Made by a program: the position numbers and the translations under genes. From contig CAZJFT010000054.1 of assembly GCA_964545585.1 (NCBI GenBank), forward strand, positions 1 through 5,632: a DNA stretch of 5,632 bases, read 5' to 3'. The notes under the pieces were generated by a model that saw only the letters and a program-made list of their open reading frames with translations, was not told where the DNA came from and made no database searches. Source of the stretch: UBA9642 sp964545585. Lineage in GTDB: Archaea > Nanobdellota > Nanobdellia > Woesearchaeales > UBA9642. Positions within the stretch are counted from its first letter, which is position 1, and every line of letters begins with the position of its first letter. This document shows positions 1 through 5,629 of this stretch, one piece after another.

Positions 1-752
1 TCGTCGGGCAGTATTATCTTCTCATTATTAAGTAACATTTTCGCTTCAGTAATATATTCTTCTTCATACAATGATTTTCCTATCTCATAGCCTTTTGCTT
101 TATACAGTGTGAATATCATCGCCCCGCCCAATAATAGATAATCGACTTTCTTTATCAATTCCTTTATAACCGGTATTTTAGTAGATATCTTCGCACCGCC
201 AAGTATGGCAACGAATGGTCTTTCTGGCTCTTTCAATGTGAGATACTTCAACTCTTTCTCGACTAAAAAACCGATGCATCCCGGAAGGAACTTAGTTATC
301 CCTGCTGTCGATGCATGTGCCCTGTGCATCGTTCCGAATGCATCATTGACATATACATCAGCAAGTTTTGAAAGCCTTTCAGAGAAGTGCTCATCATTCT
401 TCTCCTCTTCAGCATGGAACCTTAGGTTCTCAAGCATTATTATCCTTGCATCAGGGATCTTTATGTCTATGCAATCGTCTAATTTCAATATGGGTATCTC
501 CAGAAGCTCTTCAGCTTTTTCAGCGACTTTGTCCATCTTCAACTTATCGACAACCTTTCCATCAGGTTTACCGAGATGGCTCATCAAAAGCACTTGCTTA
601 GCATTATGCTCCAGGATATATCTTATTGTGGGGAGGGATTCTTTTATCCTTGTATCTGAGACTATTTCTCCATCATCATCAAGAGGCACGTTATAATCTA
701 CTCTTATTAGCACCCTCTTGTTGTCAAAATCGAAATCCTTGATAGTTCTCAT
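1..752 (-). CDS. pgk: Phosphoglycerate kinase, N-terminal part (cut by window edge)
   Basis: Phosphoglycerate kinase makes ATP from 1,3-bisphosphoglycerate and ADP in glycolysis, or the reverse in gluconeogenesis, in the cytosol. Translating the minus strand from ATG at 752-750 gives 250 residues before the window ends; the family is usually about 390-420, so roughly the last 150 are missing. Visible family motifs are IRVDYNVPL (16-24, usual RVDFN), DTRI (33-36), SHLGKP (58-63), MLENLRFH (106-113), DVYVNDAFGTMHRAHAS (132-148), GGAK (185-188) and LLLGGAM (206-212). These cover the 3-phosphoglycerate basic patch and the start of the nucleotide-binding domain. The style is bacterial-type rather than the usual archaeal form. 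The patch residue normally Arg in HLGRP is Lys62 here. An in-frame TAG lies directly before the ATG, so no longer start is possible. It is divergent from the 864 gene. The family call is secure; the symbol follows from it. Confidence 0.96.
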   Translation of the reverse strand, partial: MRTIKDFDFDNKRVLIRVDYNVPLDDDGEIVSDTRIKESLPTIRYILEHNAKQVLLMSHLGKPDGKVVDKLKMDKVAEKAEELLEIPILKLDDCIDIKIPDARIIMLENLRFHAEEEKNDEHFSERLSKLADVYVNDAFGTMHRAHASTAGITKFLPGCIGFLVEKELKYLTLKEPERPFVAILGGAKISTKIPVIKELIKKVDYLLLGGAMIFTLYKAKGYEIGKSLYEEEYITEAKMLLNNEKIILPD

Positions 753-802
753 CTATTCCACATCCGGCATATTTTATGCACGATAAATGGCATGAAATTT
801 GG

Positions 803-810
803 TTTATAAA
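803..810 (-). promoter_or_regulatory. Probable TATA box for pgk
   Basis: The octamer TTTATAAA is its own reverse complement, so direction must come from context. Read on the minus strand its centre is about 54 bases before the pgk ATG, which would put transcription start near 780 and give a leader of about 28 bases. An alternative AT-rich box, ATAAAATA at 777-770 on the minus strand, is centred only about 21 bases before the ATG, closer than expected for leaderless initiation. I favour the 803-810 box, but the choice is inference. The leader has only a weak ribosome-binding-like stretch, GGATGTGG (765-758). Confidence 0.5.
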
Positions 811-833
811 TATTGTGTATTAAAACAAAAACC

Positions 834-841
834 TTTATAAA
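834..841 (+). promoter_or_regulatory. TATA box of a leaderless promoter for the 864 gene
   Basis: TTTATAAA is preceded by an A-rich stretch ending in CC (827-833) that could serve as a BRE. Its centre lies 26-27 bases before ATG 864, which is where archaeal transcription starts relative to TATA. The mRNA therefore probably begins at or next to the A of the start codon, and there is no Shine-Dalgarno sequence. The box lies inside the 5' extension that a TTG start at 813 would translate, which argues against that longer start. Confidence 0.75.
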
Positions 842-863
842 TTTACTACTGTTGTCTAGTTAC

Positions 864-2387
864 ATGGGGGACAAAACAATTAATAGAGAGGAGAGGCTTT
901 TACAAGGCTTTGAAGCACAACATTACACATATAGATTGAACGATATCTACTTCAGTCCAGCACAATTTGCAATGGCGTGGATTGCTGTAAGAAATGAGTC
1001 AGAGATAGAGGATATACTGAATAAGGAAGTAGATAAGATACTCAATCTTGAATATGCCCGTGATGACATCCCATTATTCTTTGATTTGGTACAGGTAAGA
1101 GATGCAGACAAGGAAAGATTCTCAATAAAAGATTTGGATGACTTAGCATTCAAAGTTTACAAGACGCATAAATTCATAAGGAAGCCATTGGTATTATCGG
1201 TCAATAAGACTGCTAGCAAGGGAACAGTATCTGACAAGCATACGGTCAGCATAGAAGTCGATTCGAGGAGGAGACGCACGACAAAGACTCCGTCGATAGA
1301 TGTCACTTTGAAAGAGCCTTTCGCAAGGAAAGACGATGAGGGCGTCTATAATGTTGATGACTTAGATCTTTTCAGTTTCATAAGTCCGGGACCATACAGC
1401 GCAAAGAACATCTCAAAATTGAACCCGTTCTCTGAAGGCGTACAGAGAGAAAAAGGATTCGTAGAAGGTCTTGCAAGGATCGTGACAGAATATTTCAAGG
1501 GCACAGGTTATGCTATCACAGAATCAGAGATAATCAATGATTTCAAAAGAAACATATTCATAATGGATGCATACGGATCAAGGGCATTAAGCTTCCTGGA
1601 CAAGGAGAAGAAATCCGAGTCTTCTTCGATAAAGGGACTGAAGAAAGTAGATGGAGATGTCATCATGCCGTTCGATTTCGATAAGAATCCGCGATATGTA
1701 TTCGAGGCATTCCTTCAGCTGCATGGCGGATTGAAATTCAAGGGAAAAGAGAAAAGGATGCAGAAAAGATATTTTATGGTAGACAATTACTTGTTCAGTA
1801 AGGATATAACTTCAGAGATGTTCAAGCAGGCATTCAAGAAACAGAAAGTGACTAAAGAAGTTTTTGTCAGGAACAAGCACTGGCCGAAAGATGCATTGTA
1901 CTGGTCCGTCATGATGGCACTTACAGAGCACTTCTATAAAGAAAAGAGGAGGTTTGCAGGATTCACACTTGAATTCGAAGGGACCCCTCATGAGACTGTA
2001 GCGATGGCATTCAAGAATTCCGCTAAGACGAAGCCAAACTATACAACAAGAATACTCTATGATACAAACCTGCCGGTATATCCTATGTATAAGACAGCAA
2101 CAATCCATAAGGGTGCCGACAGGATAGATAAGAACCCGATGGAATATGTGAATTTTTCTGTCGACAGGACAAATAGGAAGGATGCAAAAGCATGGCCTGA
2201 GATAGATACGAAGAGCGGAAGGAGAGTTATAAGCTCAACATTTGAGATAAAGGAGCCAGTATTGAACAGGGTTGCAGATATACTGAAGATGAACGGGATA
2301 AAGTACGATGGGAAATTCCTCACACCATTCGATTTAAGAGGCATATTATATATCACGCCATTGCAGGATTATAAGTCTTCTAAATAG
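864..2387 (+). CDS. Unknown cysteine-free 507-residue protein
   Basis: I do not recognise this protein. The open frame extends to a TTG at 813, but the promoter box at 834-841 and the lack of a ribosome-binding site favour ATG 864 (MGDKTINREE). The product is soluble-looking: charged throughout, with no signal peptide or membrane segment. It is rich in Lys, Asp, Phe and Tyr, and I find no cysteine in all 507 residues. There is an arginine cluster, SRRRRTT, at 134-140. Asp/Glu-rich stretches around 76-93 and 156-169 alternate with basic ones around 290-303 and 321-363. The C-terminal third has many aromatic and beta-like stretches such as TTRILYDTNLPVYPMYKTA (394-412). I see no P-loop, zinc ligands or clear catalytic motif. 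Codon use matches its neighbours, so recent transfer is not indicated. It is a real gene by length, promoter and codon use; it may be a lineage-specific family. Confidence 0.85.
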   Translation: MGDKTINREERLLQGFEAQHYTYRLNDIYFSPAQFAMAWIAVRNESEIEDILNKEVDKILNLEYARDDIPLFFDLVQVRDADKERFSIKDLDDLAFKVYKTHKFIRKPLVLSVNKTASKGTVSDKHTVSIEVDSRRRRTTKTPSIDVTLKEPFARKDDEGVYNVDDLDLFSFISPGPYSAKNISKLNPFSEGVQREKGFVEGLARIVTEYFKGTGYAITESEIINDFKRNIFIMDAYGSRALSFLDKEKKSESSSIKGLKKVDGDVIMPFDFDKNPRYVFEAFLQLHGGLKFKGKEKRMQKRYFMVDNYLFSKDITSEMFKQAFKKQKVTKEVFVRNKHWPKDALYWSVMMALTEHFYKEKRRFAGFTLEFEGTPHETVAMAFKNSAKTKPNYTTRILYDTNLPVYPMYKTATIHKGADRIDKNPMEYVNFSVDRTNRKDAKAWPEIDTKSGRRVISSTFEIKEPVLNRVADILKMNGIKYDGKFLTPFDLRGILYITPLQDYKSSK

Positions 2388-2394
2388 GGCAAAA

Positions 2395-2403
2395 CTTTAA
2401 AAA
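2395..2403 (+). promoter_or_regulatory. TATA box of a leaderless promoter for the 2426 gene
   Basis: CTTTAAAAA in the 38-base gap after the 864 gene is centred about 27 bases before ATG 2426, the same geometry as the box at 834-841. A pyrimidine-rich stretch (2411-2424) fills the space up to the ATG and there is no Shine-Dalgarno sequence. The gene therefore probably has its own leaderless transcript rather than depending on read-through. The pyrimidine stretch could also help end the upstream transcript. Confidence 0.7.
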
Positions 2404-2425
2404 CAGCCAATATTTCTCTTTCTTT

Positions 2426-2899
2426 ATGGAAAAGAAGACTAAAAGAACTACGTCTGAAGATAAGGCAATGAAAGACAAGTCAATAAAGTTGAAGGAGAAC
2501 CTGAAGAATGTACAGGAGATACTTCGAGAATATCATGTTCCAGAAGATGCATCGCACGTCAAGATAGTTCTTGAGAAGATGCAGGAAAGGCTCGAATACT
2601 ACATAAAGATACTTATACAGATATTGCAGCCAGAGGAATTCCATTCATTGCATGAATGCACTGTATTCGATGATTCTGAGAAGACAAAGATATTCGACAT
2701 GTACAAGAATATGATGATACTGCATAGGGAGATAATAAAGTCAGAGATAAGGAATGAAGATAAGGACATGGTCGCGACTATAAATTATGCGCATTCAGAA
2801 CTGAAGAAATTCAAGCCAGAGATGATACGCATAATACATAAGATGCAGGAATCCTGGAAACGCACAGGTACAAACGGAAGAGTAAGATATTTCGGTTGA
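2426..2899 (+). CDS. Unknown 157-residue charged, probably all-helical protein
   Basis: I do not recognise this protein. It starts with a lysine-rich, probably disordered tail (MEKKTKRTTSEDKAMKDK, 1-18). Long amphipathic helix-like stretches follow at about 19-36, 42-68, 84-108 and 111-145, with few Gly or Pro breaks and many Lys, Glu, Ile and Met residues. A short basic, glycine-containing tail ends in GRVRYFG (151-157). It has no membrane segment or signal peptide, a single cysteine (Cys78), and no recognisable catalytic motif. A helical bundle or partner-binding protein is a reasonable guess and no more. ATG 2426 is supported by the TATA box 27 bases upstream. Codon use matches the flanking genes. 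The stop is 51 bases before the adenylate kinase start, and a functional link to either neighbour is not shown by the sequence. Confidence 0.83.
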   Translation: MEKKTKRTTSEDKAMKDKSIKLKENLKNVQEILREYHVPEDASHVKIVLEKMQERLEYYIKILIQILQPEEFHSLHECTVFDDSEKTKIFDMYKNMMILHREIIKSEIRNEDKDMVATINYAHSELKKFKPEMIRIIHKMQESWKRTGTNGRVRYFG

Positions 2900-2908
2900 T
2901 CATATTAA

Positions 2909-2918
2909 TTTAATTTAT
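2909..2918 (+). promoter_or_regulatory. Possible AT-rich promoter box for adk
   Basis: TTTAATTTAT lies in the AT-rich gap after the 2426 gene. Transcription about 25 bases downstream would start near 2938, just ahead of the GAGGTGAT ribosome-binding site at 2940-2947, giving a very short leader. The match to a TATA box is looser than at the two leaderless promoters, so read-through from upstream is equally possible. Confidence 0.35.
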
Positions 2919-2939
2919 CGATTATTGTTTCGTAATCAT

Positions 2940-2947
2940 GAGGTGAT
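2940..2947 (+). promoter_or_regulatory. Strong Shine-Dalgarno site of adk
   Basis: GAGGTGAT is fully complementary to the conserved archaeal 16S rRNA 3' end (core CCUCC, extended AUCACCUCC). It decides between two adjacent ATGs. GAGGT ends 3 bases before ATG 2948 and 6 bases before ATG 2951, and the latter is close to the normal spacing. It is the only clear Shine-Dalgarno site in the window. The genes at 864 and 2426 appear leaderless, so this genome seems to mix both initiation modes. Confidence 0.8.
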
Positions 2948-2950
2948 ATG

Positions 2951-3586
2951 ATGATTGTAATCATTTTCGGTCCACAAGGGTCAGGAAAAGGGACACAAGC
3001 GACAATGATCTCAGAAAAGACAGGGATGTTCGCTTTCTCAATGGGTGAGGCATTGCGCAATGAGATAAAAGGAAAGACAGAGATAGGGCTGCAAGTCGAA
3101 GGGATAATGGCGAAAGGAGAACTGGTTCCTGCCGATATAACTAATTCTCTTTTGATAAAGGCAGTGAACAGCCCCGAAGCAGAGAAAGGCATAATAATAG
3201 ACGGATACCCTAGAGACGAGCAGCAATTAGATTTCTATTCAAAGAATTTTCATACAGATTACGCATTCGAATTGGACCTTTCAGAAGAGGAATCGATAAG
3301 ACGCATATCGACAAGAAGAGTGTGCCCGCATTGCGGAAGAAACTATAACATAATATGGATAAAGCCGAAGATTGAAGGGAAATGCGATGCATGCGGTACT
3401 GGGCTTATACACCGGGATGATGATAAACCAGAAGAGGTAAAGCGAAGACTTGAGATATACAACAAGAACACGCTGCCTATGAGAAAATACTATGACGGAT
3501 TAGGTGTATTGCATGTCATAGACGCATCAGGCACGATAGAAGAAGTCAATGAAAAGATAATAGGCATATTAAATGAGAGAGTATAA
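2951..3586 (+). CDS. adk: Adenylate kinase with zinc-finger-like LID
   Basis: Adenylate kinase interconverts ATP + AMP and 2 ADP in the cytosol. From ATG 2951 the protein has 211 residues, normal for the long bacterial-type form. Visible in order are the P-loop GPQGSGKGT (7-15), the AMP-binding segment FSMGEALR (29-36, usual IStGD.LR), GELVPADIT (56-64) and DGYPRDEQQ (84-92). The LID domain carries Cys125-x2-Cys128 and Cys145-x2-Cys148, the four-cysteine arrangement that binds zinc in many bacterial enzymes. RDDD (155-158) and the RRLEIY arginines (165-170) follow. The common archaeal adenylate kinases are mostly a different, shorter type, so this bacterial-type enzyme fits a DPANN archaeon or horizontal origin. 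ATG 2948, one codon earlier, is the alternative start; ribosome-binding-site spacing favours 2951. The rel gene follows after 38 bases on the same strand, and adenylate kinase would recycle the AMP that RSH enzymes release. Confidence 0.96.
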   Translation: MIVIIFGPQGSGKGTQATMISEKTGMFAFSMGEALRNEIKGKTEIGLQVEGIMAKGELVPADITNSLLIKAVNSPEAEKGIIIDGYPRDEQQLDFYSKNFHTDYAFELDLSEEESIRRISTRRVCPHCGRNYNIIWIKPKIEGKCDACGTGLIHRDDDKPEEVKRRLEIYNKNTLPMRKYYDGLGVLHVIDASGTIEEVNEKIIGILNERV

Positions 3587-3593
3587 TATGATT

Positions 3594-3613
3594 ATGCTGA
3601 TTATTCTCAGCAT
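3594..3613 (+). other. Hairpin in the adk-rel spacer
   Basis: ATGCTGA (3594-3600), a six-base loop TTATTC, and TCAGCAT (3607-3613) form a perfect 7-bp stem. After a T-T mismatch, two more A-T pairs are possible outside it. It lies 7 bases after the adk stop and 11 bases before the rel ATG. No T run follows, so it is not a bacterial-style terminator. It could protect or process an adk-rel mRNA, or affect rel translation. Either role is inference, and a stem this size can arise by chance. Confidence 0.45.
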
Positions 3614-3624
3614 TATGTTGTGTA

Positions 3625-5598
3625 ATGCAATCAAAGAAAATGGAAGAACATGAGGTAAAGGAATTATATGAAAAGCTCATTTCTAAAGTAAGGTCCTACA
3701 ACCCTCACGTACATTACAAGATAATAGAGAAAGCGTTCTTATTCTCTGCAAGAGTGCATCAAGGAAGGAAGAGAGAGTCTGGAGAAGAATATTTCATCCA
3801 CTGCTATGAGATAGCGAGCATACTCGTAGAGCTGAAACTCGACTCGCACACAATTGCTGCAGGATTATTGCATGACGTATTGGAATTGGATGTGAAACCA
3901 GAGACTGTCGAGAAAGAGTTCGACTCGGAGACACTTGAGCTGGTCAAATCTGTCACAAAACTCAAGAAGGTCAATACGACACTATCGCAGGATGAGGAGC
4001 ATGAGCGCAGGGCAGAGAACATAAGGAAGATAATACTTGCGACATCAAAAGACATACGTGTTATACTCATAAAATTAGCAGACAGGCTGCATAATATGCG
4101 TACACTCAAACATCTGCCTGAACAGAGAAGGAAGATAATATCCCAAGAGACGATGGACATATATGCACCGATAGCGCACAAGCTAGGCATGAACAACATG
4201 AAAGCAGAGCTTGAGGATCTCGCATTCAGATTCCTAGAGCCAGCCATATACCAAGAATTGAAAGATAAATTAGCGAAGAAACGTGACCAGAGAGAGAAAG
4301 AGGTCGGTAAGATAATAGAGTTCGTAAAACAGCGATTGAAAGATGAGGGGATAAAAGCAGAAGTCAATGGGCGGGCGAAGCATTTCTACAGCATATTCAA
4401 GAAACTGATAAAAGACAGCAAGACATTAGAAGAGATATATGACTTGATAGCTATAAGGATAATAACAGAGAATGTCGCAGACTGCTATAAGGCATTAGGA
4501 TTAGTCCATAAATTATGGCCTCACATGCCTGATAGATTGAAAGATTATATTGCAGTACCCAAGCCTAACGGATACCAATCTATACATACAACAGTGATAA
4601 TAGGCGAAGGGATGGCATTGGAGATACAGATACGTGATAGGGAGATGCATAGGCAGGCAGAGGAAGGTATCGCTGCACATTGGAAATACAAGGGCGATGA
4701 ACAGGATAAGAAATTCGACAGGCAGATAGTCTGGCTCAAGGAATTCTTGGAATGGAAGAGGACTTCAGAGGATGCGACAGAATTCGTAGAATCATTGAAG
4801 ATGGACCTGTTCCAGAGAGAGATATTTGTATTCACACCTAAGGGCGACATAATAAGCCTTCCAGAGAATGCTTCACCGATAGATTTCGCATATGCCGTTC
4901 ATACTGATGTTGGCAACCATTGCAAATCTGCAAAAGTGAACAATGTCATTGTCCCGCTAGACTATAAATTGTCGCCTGGAGATATAGTGGAGATACTTAC
5001 GCAGAAGAATGCGTCTCCATCAAGGTCATGGCTGAGTTTCGTAAAGTCCAACAGCACAACGCTTAAGATAAAGCATGCATTAGGCATGCCTGTAGAGCAC
5101 AATCCTAAGAAGCATGAAGAGCGTGAGAAACTCAAGCAGGAGCGCCAGAAGAAATTCAAGAGCATAGATTTCAAGGATGGCGCGATAGTATTCGAAGGGA
5201 AATCCCCAAACATAAAAGTGCCAAAATGCTGCTCTCCACAGATAGGCGACAAGATACGGGCATTCAAGTCAAAGGATGGGAAGATAGTCATACATAAGTC
5301 GAACTGCATAAACCTGTACAGTTACGACTTTTCCAAGGAGATACATCCTGAAGTCACGAAAGAGAAGAAGGAATCGATAACTCTTCATGTTGCAGTGAAG
5401 GATCGTGTGGGACTTCTTGCAGAGATACTTCATGAGATAGCAGGCATGAGATTGATAGTGAAGAACATAAACACGCGATTCGGCAAGAATGATGCAGCGA
5501 TAATCAACATGGACTTGATAGATACAGAGAAATTAGATGTTGACATGCTCATAGGCAGGATATCAAAGATAAAGAACGTGCAGAGCGTGATATTGTAG
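3625..5598 (+). CDS. rel: RelA/SpoT-family (p)ppGpp synthetase/hydrolase (RSH), long form
   Basis: Long RSH proteins make (p)ppGpp from ATP plus GDP/GTP and hydrolyse it, on and off the ribosome. The HD hydrolase domain (about 30-200) keeps His59, His83-Asp84 and Asp153 (LADRLHN), matching the metal ligands of streptococcal Rel, but HDVVEDT reads HDVLELD, losing the Asp of the Glu-Asp pair. The synthetase domain (about 235-355) has GRAKHFYSI (249-257), Asp273 (YDLIAIR), RLKD (304-307, the RxKD form of bifunctional enzymes), GYQSIHT (316-322) and Glu333 (EIQIR). TGS is at about 397-459 with His426. A Cys-Cys-His-Cys module has Cys535, Cys536, His557 and Cys561, and an ACT domain runs 585-657. 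The helical region after TGS is cut to about 70 residues, so 657 residues is shorter than the usual 700-790. No ribosome-binding site precedes ATG 3625; ATG 3640 is an alternative start. Co-transcription with adk is plausible. Confidence 0.95.
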   Translation: MQSKKMEEHEVKELYEKLISKVRSYNPHVHYKIIEKAFLFSARVHQGRKRESGEEYFIHCYEIASILVELKLDSHTIAAGLLHDVLELDVKPETVEKEFDSETLELVKSVTKLKKVNTTLSQDEEHERRAENIRKIILATSKDIRVILIKLADRLHNMRTLKHLPEQRRKIISQETMDIYAPIAHKLGMNNMKAELEDLAFRFLEPAIYQELKDKLAKKRDQREKEVGKIIEFVKQRLKDEGIKAEVNGRAKHFYSIFKKLIKDSKTLEEIYDLIAIRIITENVADCYKALGLVHKLWPHMPDRLKDYIAVPKPNGYQSIHTTVIIGEGMALEIQIRDREMHRQAEEGIAAHWKYKGDEQDKKFDRQIVWLKEFLEWKRTSEDATEFVESLKMDLFQREIFVFTPKGDIISLPENASPIDFAYAVHTDVGNHCKSAKVNNVIVPLDYKLSPGDIVEILTQKNASPSRSWLSFVKSNSTTLKIKHALGMPVEHNPKKHEEREKLKQERQKKFKSIDFKDGAIVFEGKSPNIKVPKCCSPQIGDKIRAFKSKDGKIVIHKSNCINLYSYDFSKEIHPEVTKEKKESITLHVAVKDRVGLLAEILHEIAGMRLIVKNINTRFGKNDAAIINMDLIDTEKLDVDMLIGRISKIKNVQSVIL

Positions 5599-5629
5599 AA
5601 TTATTTATTTATTGTAGAATTATTTATTT
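5592..5629 (+). repeat. Perfect 19-bp tandem duplication over the rel stop
   Basis: The unit attgtagaattatttattt occurs at 5592-5610 and again at 5611-5629 with no mismatch and no spacer. The first copy contains the last Leu codon and TAG stop of rel, so the second repeats that TTGTAG outside the gene. It looks like a recent slippage or duplication event that doubled the T-rich 3' end. Two copies only; it is not a CRISPR or an attachment-site pattern. Confidence 0.9.

Noticed and set aside
205..696. Plus-strand open frame of 163 codons
   Set aside because: It is antisense to pgk, whose conserved motifs lie on the minus strand. Its Ser-rich composition is typical of a shadow frame.
813..863. 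TTG-started extension of the 864 gene giving a hydrophobic, signal-peptide-like N-terminus (residues FINLLLLSSY)
   Set aside because: The TATA box lies inside this stretch, a start there would precede the likely transcription start, and no ribosome-binding site is present. The hydrophobic run is promoter DNA read as protein.
1812..2356. Minus-strand open frames opposite the unknown 864 gene
   Set aside because: The plus frame is continuous over 507 codons with matching codon use and a well-placed promoter; these are shadows.
3594..3613. Rho-independent terminator between adk and rel
   Set aside because: The stem is not followed by a T run; the next bases are TATGTTGTG. Kept only as a hairpin of unknown role.
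3804..4367. Minus-strand open frame of 187 codons, with similar shorter ones at 4545-4850 and 4962-5309
   Set aside because: All lie antisense to conserved RSH domains, are Ser/Phe/Cys-rich shadow translations, and have no promoter or ribosome-binding evidence.
5080..5092. Palindrome AGGCATGCCT inside rel, a possible operator
   Set aside because: It sits in coding sequence, is short, and is explained by ordinary Gly-Met-Pro codons.
5592..5629. CRISPR array or integration-site duplication
   Set aside because: Only two directly abutting 19-bp copies with no spacers, and no tRNA, integrase or transposase nearby.
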